Assembly: GCA_032622095.1 (NCBI GenBank)
Contig: CP136064.1
Span: 248,839,827 to 248,903,826, forward strand
DNA length: 64,000 nucleotides
Source of the DNA: Siphonodentalium dalli
Lineage: Eukaryota; Mollusca; Scaphopoda; Gadilida; Siphonodentaliidae
Reading direction: 5' to 3'
The notes beneath the pieces are model-generated. The model searched no databases. It was not told where the DNA came from and worked only from the letters and a program-made list of their open reading frames with translations. This document shows positions 12,419 to 23,270 of this stretch, one piece after another (position 1 is the first letter of the stretch; each line of letters opens with the position of its first letter). Position numbers and translations under genes: made by a program.

Positions 12419-13460
12419 TAAATCTCTCACAGATTTGAGTGTGCTCGCAGGTTGATTTTGAGTTGTGTTTACATACTGTTTAAATGTAATGCTTTGTTCA
12501 GGGTTTTTGCCAGCTAGGTCATCCCATTAACGGTCCCATTCCTCAGACTAACATTCCCAACACTACTGTGAAATCAACAGCATCAGATAATCAGTATATT
12601 GTCAGCTATCAATGTTCAATGTGTCAATTTTTTATGTTAGTTTTGTTGTAAATATTACACATTTAACAATAATTATCTATAGAGTTGGACCAATTTTCAA
12701 ATTCTCGGAATTTTTATGATTTTGTCACATTGTAATTATATATATATAAAAATTATATTATTAATAATTTTACACCTAAATATTCAACTATCAATACTTT
12801 TCAAAAGCAAGCTCTTTCATTCTGCGGAATGACATTGACTGAAGGTTGTATGATTACTGTAGTCGCTTGCGCAATAAGACCTGAGATATCATTGAAAACA
12901 TTTTACCCTGGCAGAAACTCTTTCAGCTCTACTGTTTCTCAGAGATTGTAAGCCTAACATTTTATTTGAAAAACAAAGATTTTTATTTCTTTGTGGTTGA
13001 TTTGTAGCATAATTAACCATATTTAATGTTACCAATTGAAGACTGTATGAAGGTGAATTTTCACATCAACATTAATATATCAATATATAAAAAAAATTAT
13101 GTATTTTCTGTATTATATTATATAATAAATTGACAATTTTTGATACAACATCCTAATGTATAAGACATAACATTTTTTTCACATATTTTTCATCAAGTGA
13201 TCATTCAAATTGTTGAAAATTGTTTTAACAATCACTCATTGTAAAATTGGACAGAAATCCAATAAAATGAGAAAAGTCATGTCATTAGGAAGTGTCTGAA
13301 GGGTCAAATTAACTTGAAATTATGTTCAGAAATGTTACCTTCATTCATGTTACCATATCTTACCATGCTTATTTGAATTTGTAATAGATATTTAAGTGAG
13401 AGGCCTAGCTATTTGCCTTTAGAATTAATTTGTACCAGCATTAACTTCTTTGACAATACT

Positions 13461-13636
13461 AAGAGAATGCATTGGGCTAAAAACACTTTTTACCATTTTT
13501 TCTTACATTCTTTAACAATTTTATAATTTTTAATGTGTTAAGCCAATGCATTCTCTTATATATGCGAGGCGACCTATGGTCGACTCGCATATATAAGAGA
13601 ATGCATTGGCACAGGGCCCTTCTGTTGGGTAAAGGG
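13461..13636. mobile_element. Truncated P2 element
   Basis: Only the right portion remains: end of the first hairpin, spacer, complete second hairpin, then TTGGGTAAAGGG and TTAA at 13637-13640. The left end and adjacent host DNA (about 140 bp, compare 2600-2730) were lost together. Confidence 0.75.
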
Positions 13637-13923
13637 TTAAGCGCTTACATCTTCTGCAAGACTAAGTTACTACATATATGGTATTGTTATATATCCATGA
13701 AGGCAACTCACATTGGTTTTGGAAATATTTCAATCTACCTATTACATCAGTATCATCCAGGTAGTAACTCAGAATAAAGCTTTGGTGATATAATTTGTGT
13801 TAATCCTGTATATATTATGTAAAAACTGTCAGATTTCTCTATTTTCCTAAATATTATCTGGACAGTAGCAGAATTACATATAAATTTCTTATGAAATAAT
13901 ATACTACTTATGTTCATTTACAG

Positions 13924-14688
13924 AGAAAATTACAATCTCAGGTGGCGTAATTCGAACAGCAGTATCAGACACGACCAGCGTCACTCAGACAACCAGTGAA
14001 ACAGCAGCAACAACAACATCCACAGTGATTCCAAAACCAACCACCATACTGTCAACAACTCTGAAGATTACAACCACAACTCCATTGGTGACCCAAAAAC
14101 CAGCAGTTATTACCACACCGACAACTGCTGTACCACGTAAAACGTTAGCTCCAAAAACAACAGTGGTTCACACTACAACAACAATAACAACAAAACCTGC
14201 TGTACCAACAACTACAGAAGCTCCAAAAACAGCAGTTATTACTATACCAACAACTAGGACACCAAGTAAAACGTTAGCTCCAAAAACAACAGTGGTTCAT
14301 ACAACAACAAAATCTACTGAGACAAGACCAACCAAAGCTCCAAGAACAACAGAAATGACTCAAGTGGTGCCTGTTAAGACAACTACAACATCCTCGACTG
14401 ATGACAAGGAACCACATGTAGATTTAACATCTGAGACAACTGAGTCAAGAACGCAGTATCCCATAGCAACGGAATCAACGACCCAGTCACCTATAGTTAC
14501 TACTCAGGTAGATGTTATGGTGACGTCTTCCACTAGAGATGTGGTGCGGACAACATTGGCGGCCGTAACAGGAAGAGTTTCTACAAAGCCAGAGGTTACA
14601 AGAGGTTCCACAACTTGGTTGACCCCAACAATCAAAATACCTTCAACCACGAAGAAGCCACTCGTCGCTCCCATCAAAATGATAAAAG
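13924..14688 (+). CDS. Thr/Pro-rich linker exon
   Basis: An exon of 255 residues, phase 1 at both ends (TTTACAG/AGAAAA and AAAAG/gtatct). It is dense in Thr, Pro, Ser, Val and Lys with no Cys, a mucin-like extracellular spacer. KTLAPKTTVVHTTT occurs twice, 43 residues apart (from about 14141 and 14270), showing internal duplication. Unlike the giant exon it is not a regular array, although it sits at the same position in the duplicated VWA-linker block. Later parts (ESRTQYPIATESTTQSP, TTRDV-like) resemble metazoan mucin spacers. No enzymatic function is indicated. Confidence 0.85.
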
Positions 14689-14712
14689 GTATCTGCTTAT
14701 TATTTGTGTATA

Positions 14713-14888
14713 CAGTAATGCCCTAAATAATCGACTCCTTAACCACAGCAGAATTTTGGGTAACTTTTCAGGATTTAGTCACTGAGAGCTTTCCGATGAA
14801 TGGCAACAAGCCATATTTCCGACAAAATTCTGAAAAGTTACCCATAATTCTGTTGTGGTTAAGGAGTTGATTATTTAGGGAATTACAG
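14713..14888. mobile_element. TA-flanked hairpin MITE (family T), internally deleted
   Basis: Starts CAGTAATGCCCTAA and ends with its inverse, with TA on both sides. About 40 bp of the left arm are missing compared with full 213-bp copies. The right terminus reads ACAG instead of ACTG. Confidence 0.85.
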
Positions 14889-15040
14889 TACCAAGTTTTA
14901 GATAGAAATATATGTTTTCATAAGCTTGATAGTATATATTATTACAGTAAGCAAGATTTGAATGGTAAAAGATGTATTTGATAATTCGAGAGATACATGG
15001 TCATCATTAGAAAAAACTGGTGGTGTTCTATAGTTTGAGG

Positions 15041-15191
15041 CAAGCCTTGAAATAGGGTGTCTGTCATTTGCAGAATGAGGTCCCCAGAGGGTGAATTTAG
15101 TGATGCTACCCCGCATAGCGGGCTAGCATCACCAAATTCACCCTCTGGGGACCTCATTCTGCAAATGACAGACACCATATTTCAAGGCTTG
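15041..15191. mobile_element. hAT-like MITE (family H), single hairpin
   Basis: Ends CAAGCCTTGAAAT and its inverse, flanked by a perfect 8-bp duplication GTTTGAGG (15033-15040 and 15192-15199). Almost the whole 151 bp folds as one hairpin containing CCCCAGAGGGTGAATTT. An 8-bp target and CA-starting ends are hAT hallmarks. Confidence 0.9.
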
Positions 15192-15245
15192 GTTTGAGGT
15201 TTTAGCTCTACTGACCTGAATTTACCATGTTGTGTAAATAGATTC

Positions 15246-15266
15246 GGGGGGGGGGGGGGGGGGGGG
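15246..15266 (+). repeat. G homopolymer, 21 bp
   Basis: Uninterrupted run of G, able to form a quadruplex; a likely assembly-sensitive site. Confidence 0.95.
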
Positions 15267-16427
15267 AAAGCTAGTGATTGTGTCCCATGAATAAATTGCA
15301 AACTTCTGTAGTATCCTTGCAACTTTTTTACTTTTTATGAGATTTATAAGAAACATCTCTAATATAAGGACATAGAGTCTTCATGTCTACTTACCTTCAA
15401 GCCAAACTAATAAGGGACTCTTTTTTAATATGCCCTTTTAAAAAAAAAAATTAAGTTCGGTATGTGGGTTTTTTTTAGCACAAAATACAGGTCAATTTTG
15501 AATTTGGGTTCGGCTGCCAATTTTCACCAGAGTTATGGCCCTTTGTTGAAAACTAATGCTGAGTTTGATTTTGAGCTCTGTGTTTGAATCGTCACATCAG
15601 ATGAGCCTTTGTTCATGTCTACATTTTGGATAAACCACACACGTATTTTGCCACGCCCTAGCGATGCTCTAGTTATTATGTGCTGTAGAACAAATGGGAC
15701 CAACTTTGAAGTGATACATGTTTAACTATTTATTAGGAGAACATGCTGTCATTTGGAATGTAAGTTCTGAAAAAGTATGTATACCGGATATGAATATCTT
15801 GTACATTTATCAGCCTGTCGCATCTTCTTCTTTTTTGTTTTTATCATTTATTCATTTTTTTGTTAAAGTTTACATAAAATACATACATATAATATCTTAG
15901 AACATAATACAATTTATCATATGACTCAATCATCATTTACTTTGGAAAGTATGTCATAAATCAATTTCATATGAACTACTAGTTCATATCACCTTCCGAT
16001 AATTTGATTGGTTTGTTGACAAAAAGTGTGTTCTGATTGGCTGAATGGCCGAGCCGCATCTCTAACTAAATGCAGGTCAAATTCGTGCGCGTCAATCAAC
16101 ACGATGCCGAAATTCTCGCAATTATAATCTTGAAATATATAGTTTTGGACATTGTTATACGATAAATAGAATATGTAATTCGTATTTATCTAATAAACAT
16201 ACGATATAATGTCACAAACTGAGATCAGAATAGCGCACTATATCTTCGCGTGGATATTATTTGTGCTAGTTCACCAGGTGTAATTGGGCTTCCGGTGCAA
16301 TGAAGTGACATCACATTAACCTTTTGCTGCCGATGTCATATAGCTATTTAGTGATTTGTGTGCGTTTTGGAAATCATAATAAATTTATAGGTGTCATATG
16401 ATAAATAGAATATGTAATTCGTGTTTC

Positions 16428-16532
16428 TCTCATATGATATTTATGAAACTTGCCACAAATTTTCAGTTTTCTCTCGCCGGAGGCTCGAGAAAACTGAAAA
16501 TTCTTAGACTCGTTTCATAAATATCATATGAG
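16428..16532. repeat. Foldback sequence
   Basis: Arms TCTCATATGATATTTATGAA and its inverse, with a second inner pair TTTTCAGTTTTCTC / GAGAAAACTGAAAA. MITE-like, family unknown; no clear target duplication identified. Confidence 0.7.
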
Positions 16533-17133
16533 ATATATCCTCTATATCTGAAATAAGAATTGTTTTTATTTTATATATGTTTCTTGTTTAAGAATTTTCC
16601 CACCCAGTACCATTTTAGATGAAATACTATATTGGAATATTCGACACTTTTACAGTAAGACTGTGCATGGTTATTTCAAAGAGAAGGTATGCAGGTTGTA
16701 GAACATTGGCTTCTGTCTGGGCGTATAGATAGCAATAATAGAAATAAATTATATTTTACTTACATGACTTAACAATAAAACATCTATTTATTTGAGGATA
16801 CTTTTATATTTGACATTGCTGTAAGGACACTGTCCCATTTTTTCCCCACAGGTTTTATTTATTGACAAATTCCAATTTGTTTCATATTTTTCTATTTCAT
16901 ATTCTTGTTTTAGGAATTGACATGCAGATCCAATGCTTAAGACTTTTTTCATGCATCTGGTTACATAAACATAACGTTTTATCAAAAGTATCACATTATT
17001 TATTGTGGTTAATTTGGAATTGAAAGGGTTGCAATTTTGTGTTTTTTGTTGTTTTGAATGGTCTCTGATATATCGCATCTTTGTCAGCACAACAAAAGTG
17101 ACAAATATGCTGGGATTTTAAAGACACCTTTAA

Positions 17134-17515
17134 CCCTTTACCCAACAAACCGGCCAAATAAAGCTTTAACAGCCTAAAATATCTTCGGTCTGTCGCAATA
17201 GAACCATACAAATATGGATATCATTGGAACCGGCTCCTTGACCACATTGTGATATTTACAGTTATGCCCTGTGCCAATGCATTCTCTTATATATGCGAGT
17301 CGACCATAGGTTGCCTCGCATATATAAGAGAATGCATTGGCCTAAAAAAAATCTTTTTTTAACACTTTTTACCATTTTTTCTTACATTCTTTAACAATTT
17401 TATTATTTTTAATGTGTTAAGCCAATGCATTCTCTTAGATATGCGAGGCGACCTATGGTCGACTCGCATATATAGGAGAATGCATTGGCACAGGGCCCTT
17501 CTGTTGGGTAAAGGG
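17134..17515. mobile_element. TTAA-flanked MITE, family P2, next to an acceptor
   Basis: TTAA at 17130-17133 and 17516-17519, ends CCCTTTACCCAACA and inverse, two cassette palindromes. Its right end is only 29 bp upstream of the VWA exon at 17545, so the branch-point region of that intron is likely supplied by or adjacent to the element. Confidence 0.9.
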
Positions 17516-17544
17516 TTAAAGATTATTTATGAATTAAATTTCAG

Positions 17545-18102
17545 GTCATCAGGACATAGTTTTTATGTTAGACTCTAGTGCATCCCAACGAGACTTTGAC
17601 ATGATGAGGCGATTTGCTTCATATGTCATCGATTCATCGAAAAAGGTGGAGACTGGTGAAAAAAGGTTTGGTGTTATGGCTTATGGCACAAAACCTAAAA
17701 TCAGATATAATCTGAGCGAACATAAGACAAAACGTCGACTGATGTATTTCACAACGAGAACTCGGCAACAGTCTGGTCCAAAACACAGTGATAGAGCACT
17801 GAAGGAGGTACAAAATCAGATGTTTAGCCAAGAAAGTGGTGATCGTCCGGATGCTGAGAATGTTTTAGTGATGTTAGAAGGAAAGGAAAGGACTTCTTAT
17901 CCTGATGGTACGAGGCAGTTAGCCAACAGCCTGAAGAATTCTGGGACATCACTGTACGTGGTTGGATTTGGGATGAAGAGACACGACGATCCAGACGTAA
18001 TTGATCTGGCCTCATCCCCACCTGAGCATCATACCATGGTTGTCAGTGATTTCAGAGATCTTCAGAGATCGGCTAAGAACTTTGCTAGGAGAATTGAAGA
18101 AG
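17545..18102 (+). CDS. VWA domain exon
   Basis: 186 residues with phase 1 junctions (AATTTCAG/GTCATC and GAAGAAG/gtaaac). The whole domain is in one exon: HQDIVFMLDSSASQRDF (metal-site motif DSSAS intact), then FGVMAYGTKP, a KHSDRAL helix with Ser at the usual Thr position, GDRPDAENVLVML, and VVGFGMKRHDDPDVIDLASS. The third metal-site position, normally Asp of TDG, is Glu (LEG), so metal-dependent ligand binding may be altered. No Cys. Probable role: protein-protein contact in an extracellular assembly. Closest relatives in the window are the exons at 21749 and 10762. Confidence 0.93.
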
Positions 18103-18679
18103 GTAAACTCATTATGCTAAGTATAATATTTATTTTCCAAGATAGAGACATTTTTTTCGTGGTTGGTTATATTTAAATTGCGAAGTCGGAGGTCAATGAC
18201 ATTTTGACAATTTTCCCATGAGAGCGAAAACACAACAAATGTTATAATGCAAAATACAGATTACACATTCATAATGCTTTATGCTCATCGTAATCTAGTA
18301 GACTTCAACTTCAAGTTTTTATCATTCAACGATATTTATTAATGATTATTTTTTCACATTTTGTTGTTTTTATATTTACTACTAATTAATACAATTCTCA
18401 CAAATGTTTATTATGCCAGACATGCACTCCATATTTGGAGAGGATTTTTTCATCATCAATAGCTATTTTTTTATTATATGCATTTCCAAAGAAATTCGCC
18501 ATATATGACATTAAATGTTCTCACAATCGCCTTCAATCGATTTATCAAAGCCAACAGCTGGTCGCTGCCTGTTCACTTCACCATCCGCTGAATAGAAAAA
18601 TATAGTTCCTGTATTCTTCTGTTTATTTATCCCATAATTGTGTCGAATTTCAACATAAAATATAATTTTAATATAACTA

Positions 18680-18892
18680 CAGTAATGCCCTAAATAATCG
18701 ACTCCTTAACCAGAGCGGAATTATGGGTAATTTTTCAGGATTTAGTCGGAAATATGGCTTGTTGCCATTCATCGGAAAGCTCTCAGTGACAGCTTTCCGA
18801 TGAATGGCAACAAGCCATATTTCCGGCTAAATCCTGAAAAATTTCCCATAATTCTGCTGTGGTTAAGGAGTCGATTATTTAGGACATTACTG
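18680..18892. mobile_element. TA-flanked hairpin MITE (family T), full length
   Basis: 213 bp, TA on both sides, near-perfect hairpin with inner stem GAAAGCTCTC-AGTGACA-GCTTTC. Ends CAGTAATGCCC and inverse. Confidence 0.92.
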
Positions 18893-18979
18893 TATGCAGG
18901 TTGTAGAAAATTGGCTTCTGTCTGGGAGTATAGATAGCAATAATAGAAATAAATTATATTTTACTTACATGTCTTAAAG

Positions 18980-19140
18980 CTCGCAGTGAGAGAGTTAGGA
19001 ATATGGCTTGTTGCCATTCATCGGAAAGCTCTCAATGAGAGCTTTCCGATGAATGGCAACAAGCCATATTTCCGACTAAATACTGAAAAGTTACCCATAA
19101 TTCTGCTCTGGTTAAGGAGTCAATTATTTAGGGCATTACT
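18980..19140. mobile_element. TA-type hairpin MITE (family T), left arm truncated
   Basis: Begins inside the left arm (GGAATATGGCTTGTTGCC) and continues through the loop to a complete right end GGCATTACTG followed by TA. Confidence 0.85.
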
Positions 19141-19229
19141 GTATAATAGTAACAGTAAAGGATAACTCTACTGAATCACGTGGATTTTGAAATATTAATG
19201 TACACAGTGCATTGGTACACGTGCAAGCT

Positions 19230-19520
19230 ATAGTGAACACGGCTGTGAAAGATGTTGCAGAGAGGGCTGCAGGTTGTGGAGCAGGTTGCGAAGGTTGCGG
19301 AGAGTGATGCAAAATTGTGTAGATGGCTGTGAAGGTTGCAGAGAGGGTTGCGAAAGAGGTGGCGGAGGGCTGCGAAGGTTGCGAAAGATGTTGCTGAGAG
19401 AGTTGCGAATGCAGTTGCAGAGAGGGCTGCGAAGGTTGCACAGAGGGTTGTGGTGTATGCGATAAGGTTGCGGAGAGCGTTCCAAATGCAGACCTCTGCG
19501 GTGAAGGTTGCGGAAAAGAA
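19230..19520 (+). repeat. GC/purine-rich degenerate minisatellite
   Basis: Irregular copies of GGTTGCGAA and GGTTGCAGAGAGGGCTGCGAA in an otherwise AT-rich intron. An open frame across it encodes Ala/Val/Arg-rich amphipathic repeats (VAERAAKVA), which I read as a by-product. Confidence 0.7.
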
Positions 19521-19712
19521 TGCGCAGAGGTCTGGCGCAGCTTTTTATTTTTACAAGGGTAATGTGGAAGTGAAAACTTCTATATCACATTCTTTACTGT
19601 ACCTACTGGGAGATATTGGTATATATTTAACCATGATATTTATGATAAATCACTGTTGAGAAATTATAATAAATTGGGTATGTTCACAGGATTTTACTTC
19701 TTTAATGCACAG

Positions 19713-19904
19713 GTGTTCTTTCTCCGACACCAACTGAGGATAACAGAATTCCAACAGCATACCCTGATAGTCAGACAACAAAGGTTATAGATAGATACAC
19801 AACTAGAGACATAAAAACGCCTCCTACAAAGACTGAAGTGGTGATAAGACCAGATGGTAAAGTAACAGACAGATTTCATAGAACAACAACTACGGCTGTC
19901 ATAG
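19713..19904 (+). CDS. Thr/Pro-rich linker exon
   Basis: 64 residues, phase 1 on both sides (AATGCACAG/GTGTTC and GTCATAG/gtgaat). Reads GVLSPTPTEDNRIPTAYPDS, a central TTKVIDRYTTRDIKTPPTKTE part, then RPDGKVTDRFHRTTTTAVIG. The YTTRDI and RTTTT words echo the repeat unit of the giant exon. No Cys. It has no Met at its start; support comes from open frame, matching phases and composition, and its position between two VWA exons. Confidence 0.82.
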
Positions 19905-20429
19905 GTGAATATATCATTGCACTTCCATTTTACAAATGTTAAAATGAATGTAAAAAATCATTTCCATTTGACATAAGTTTCAGCAAGTAATTTTGGACAG
20001 GTTTCAACTTCATCTTTTTTTGGTTCTTAAATTATATCCTAAGTCATGGTTGACCAAACCCAGACTTGTAGTGACTGGAGCATACTTGCCATCACTCGGA
20101 ACTTGTAATATGTCAACGTATATCATTTCCACATTAATATTTTTGGTATTAACATATACATTGAATTTGTTTCATGTTATGACCATTGGTTGATCTTACG
20201 TCTGAGTAATCCAAAATGTTTGCAAAATGTTATATCGGCTAGAACTCTGTACTAATGCCAACTGGATTCTCCCAGTCAGTTATAAAGTGTAGATCAGAAT
20301 GGTCTATTATTGATTTTCATGGATGTACAGATAATATAAGTAGATGACAGATAAATAAAAGTACAGAAGGAGTCCTATTTATTGAGTGAAATGTTAATAT
20401 GTTCAACAAACGACCATAGGTTCATTATT

Positions 20430-20884
20430 CATTATTATCTGAACATTTCCTATGGGATAACTACTCATCAATGATGCTTTAGTATAGAAAGGGTTAAACT
20501 TATTATCTGAACATTTCCTATGGGATAATTACTCATCAATGAGTATTTAGTATAGATAGGGTTAACTTTATTATCTGAACATTTCCTATGGGATAACTAC
20601 TCATCAATGATGCTTTAGTATGGAATGGGTTAAACTTATTATCTGAACATTTCCTATGGGATAACTACTCATCAATGATGCTTTAGTATAGAAAGGGTTA
20701 AACTTATTATCTGAACATTTCCTATTTGATAACTACTCATCAATGATGCTTTAGTATGGAATGGGTTAATCTTATTATCTGAACATTTCCTATGGGATAA
20801 CTACTCATCAATGAGAACTTATTATCTGAACATTTCCTATGGGATAACTACTCATCAATGATGCTTTAGTATAGAAAGGTTAAC
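20430..20884 (+). repeat. 67-bp tandem repeat, about 7 copies, built from a MITE end
   Basis: The unit runs TTATTATCTGAACATTTCC, TATGGGATAACTACTCATCA, ATGATGCTTTAGTATAGAAA, GGGTTAAA. It matches the right end of TTAA-type elements at 55175-55370 and about 58737-58885, and each unit ends in AAAGGGTTAA, the element terminus. One unit is shortened to 47 bp (from 20771). Confidence 0.9.
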
Positions 20885-21282
20885 CATTGGGATCTTCTGA
20901 ATAAAGTTGTTGATTATAGATGTTGTATTGAATAACATAATTTCGGTGCTGGACATGTCGAAAATGGAAGCCTCCACATAATTATACTATTTATATTAAC
21001 CTCTACTTAACTAAATGGATTTTAAGAATGGATTTTTCCATCAGTTATAGAAGTATGAGCTGAATTGGCATATTCATCTGGAAACAGTCTTTCGGTTTTG
21101 AAAAATAAAGGTACACATGATTAACTGCACCTTCATTTTTTATTTTTGATCCAGGTCCATTGTTTTTTCTTTGGTATGCTTTCATATGGGAAATAACCTC
21201 ATGTGCAATATCCAAGAACAAAGGCGCACAGATTTTTGTACCATACTTTTCTCAAACCCAGGTGCACTAAGGCGCACAAGTA

Positions 21283-21464
21283 CAGTAGTGCCCTAAATAA
21301 TCGACTCCTTAACCACAGCAAAATTATGGGTAATTTTTCAGGATTTAGTCGGAAATATGGAAAGCTTTCCGATGAATGGCAACAAGCCATATTTCCGACT
21401 AAATCCTTAAAAGTTACCCATCATTCTGCTGTGGTTAAGGAGTCGATTATTTACGGCATTACTG
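21283..21464. mobile_element. TA-flanked hairpin MITE (family T), shortened left arm
   Basis: TA at 21281-21282 and 21465-21466, ends CAGTAGTGCCC and GGCATTACTG. Part of the left arm between GGAAATATGG and AAAGC is deleted. Confidence 0.88.
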
Positions 21465-21748
21465 TACTATTGTGTGCCTCAAAACCGAAGGACTATTTGT
21501 TGAAATTATTATCTGAACATTTCCTAAGGAACTACCTGTCAATCATATTTAGTAAATAAAAGGTTAATTAAATGTTATAAAAATAAGAAAGAGTTATGGT
21601 CCACAAGGCTTCATTATATGTCATTGAATTCCATACTAACAGAAGAGTGACATGACTGTCAGATTCGTGTGTGCATATACATTCATAAGGTGATATTGTT
21701 GTTCCATTGTAATTTGCAATCCTGTTATCTTTAAATCAATTGGTGAAG

Positions 21749-22303
21749 ATGAACACCAGGACATTGTCTTTGTGCTTGATTCAACCGCGTCACCAAGAGA
21801 CTATGATATTATGAGACGATTTGCTCGGAATTTCGTTTATACTACAAAGAATGTTGATAATGGCAAAGTTCGCTTTGGATTAATGACATACAGTACTCGA
21901 CCGCATGTTCAGTTTACACTGAATAAATACAATACCAAGCGATATCTAAGACACTACATCAATTTAAGTCGACAATACAGAGGAAAAAAGCACACAGGGA
22001 AGGCACTGAGCGAGCTTATGGACCATATGTTCAGTGAGAAGATGGGAGATAGACCAGATGTGAAGAACACTGTTATCATGCTTAATGGACCCGATCCTAG
22101 TACATCGCAAAATGAGACTCTCAAACTCGGCTATAGTCTCAAACAGAAAGGCACATCAGTTTTTGTGGTGGATTTTAAAACTAATGGCTTGACAGACATT
22201 GAAGATTTAGCTTCTTTTCCGAGAGATAATCATCTTGTTGCTGTTGATTCCTACACGGACGCACAGAGAATGTCCAAGATGCTTGTGAATCGGATGTTTG
22301 GAG
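21749..22303 (+). CDS. VWA domain exon
   Basis: 185 residues, phase 1 (GGTGAAG/ATGAAC acceptor, TTTGGAG/gtatat donor). Reads DEHQDIVFVLDSTASPRDY (metal-site DSTAS), FGLMTYSTRPHVQF, KKHTGKAL (conserved Thr present), GDRPDVKNTVIMLNG (Asp of TDG replaced by Asn), VFVVDFKTNGLTDIEDLAS. No Cys. The acceptor lacks a strong pyrimidine tract but is fixed by homology with the damaged exon at 10762. The downstream intron starts with a 69-bp tandem repeat only a few bases past the donor. Confidence 0.92.
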
Positions 22304-22307
22304 GTAT

Positions 22308-23270
22308 ATCTCTCCACTCTGGTCATGATTAAACGTCGCATGGATCGACTTATGATTGCTGACACATCCTTCGATCATCTCTCCACTCTGGTCATGATTA
22401 GACGTCGCATGGATCGACTTATGATTGCTGACACATCCTTCGATCATCTCTCCACTCTGGTCATGATTAAACGTCGCATGGATCGACTTATTATTGCTGG
22501 CACATCCTTCGATCATCTCTTCACCGTGGTCATGATTAAATGTCGCATGGATCAACCTATGATTGCTGACACATCTTTCGATCATCTCTTCACTGTGGTC
22601 ATGATTAAATGTCGCTTGGATCGCGACCTATAATGCTGATACATCCTTCGATCATCTTTCCACTCTGTGGTTATGATTAAACATTGCATGAATCGACCTA
22701 TGATTTATTTCTCTCCACTCGATTAGGCATCCTTTGGATCAACCTATGATTGCTGACACATCTTTCGATCATCTCTTCACTGTGGTCATGATTAAATGTC
22801 GCTTGGTTTACGACCTATGATTGCTGATACATCCTTCGATCATCTTTCCACTCTGTGGTTATGATTAAACATTGCATGAATCGACCTATGATTTATTTCT
22901 CTCCACTCGATTAGGCATCCTTTGGATCAACCTATGATTGCTGACACATCCTTCTATCATCTATCCACTCTGGTCATGATTAACCCTTTGAGTGCCAGGG
23001 GCCGATATTATTGGCCCTAAACCTACACAATAAGTCTGTTAAAGAATATAATAAAATATATTAAAATTGTAAAAAATTGTAAAAAAAAAAAAATTGTTAA
23101 GCCAATGCATTCTCTTATATATGCGAGGCGACCTATGGTCGACTCGCATATATAAGAGAATGCATTGGCACAGGGTATATGGGTTGATACAAAAATCGGA
23201 CCTGGCACTCAAAGGGTTAAATGTTGCTTGGATCGACCTTTGATTGCTGATACATCCTTCAATTATTTTC
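22308..23270 (+). repeat. 69-bp tandem repeat, about 10 copies
   Basis: The unit begins GATCATCTCTCCACTCTGG and contains TCATGATTAAACGTCGCATG. The first copies are regular at 69 bp; later ones are larger, mixed units. It begins directly after the splice donor of the preceding VWA exon and is interrupted at a repeat-borne TTAA by the element at 22984-23216. Confidence 0.92.
22984..23216. mobile_element. TTAA-flanked MITE, family P3 (single hairpin)
   Basis: Perfect ends CCCTTTGAGTGCCAGG and inverse, TTAA at 22980-22983 and 23217-23220. Inserted into TTAA of the 69-bp repeat (CATGATTAAATG), whose other copies show the empty site. Carries one cassette palindrome (23100-23167). Confidence 0.95.

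Larger units (their letters stand above)
11022..13890 (+). repeat. Segmental duplication, copy B
   Basis: Matches 90-2975. Relative to copy A it has an exon deletion at its start, a deletion of about 0.8 kb early in the intron, and two insertions (11577-11968 and 13461-13636) at places where copy A has the empty or near-empty sequence. Confidence 0.85.
11180..13923 (+). other. Intron 3
   Basis: Second copy of the duplicated intron, carrying the elements at 11577-11968, 12164-12418 and 13461-13636. The rest is AT-rich and aligns to intron 1. No exon seen. Confidence 0.7.
14689..17544 (+). other. Intron 4
   Basis: Holds a TA-type hairpin element (14713-14888), a hAT-like element (15041-15191), a G run (15246-15266), a foldback at 16428-16532 and a P2 element ending 29 bp before the next exon. 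The stretch 16689-16770 is duplicated at 18893-18976. The remainder, including 15270-16400, shows nothing recognisable. Confidence 0.7.
18103..19712 (+). other. Intron 5
   Basis: Contains two family T elements (18680-18892 and 18980-19140), a duplicated intron piece between them (18893-18976, matching 16689-16770) and a purine-rich GGTTGCGAA-type repeat (19230-19520). No exon seen. Confidence 0.7.
19905..21748 (+). other. Intron 6
   Basis: Contains a 67-bp tandem repeat (20430-20884), a T element (21283-21464) and a single degenerate copy of the 67-bp motif at about 21505-21566. No exon seen. Confidence 0.7.

Noticed and set aside
19336-19659. Frame of 107 codons with Ala/Val/Arg heptad-like pattern
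   Set aside because: Falls in a purine-rich degenerate minisatellite inside an intron; no splice signals or homology that I recognise.
22181-22633. Frames of 134 (-) and 111 (+) codons
   Set aside because: Produced by the 69-bp tandem repeat, again a multiple of three, and partly antisense to the VWA exon.
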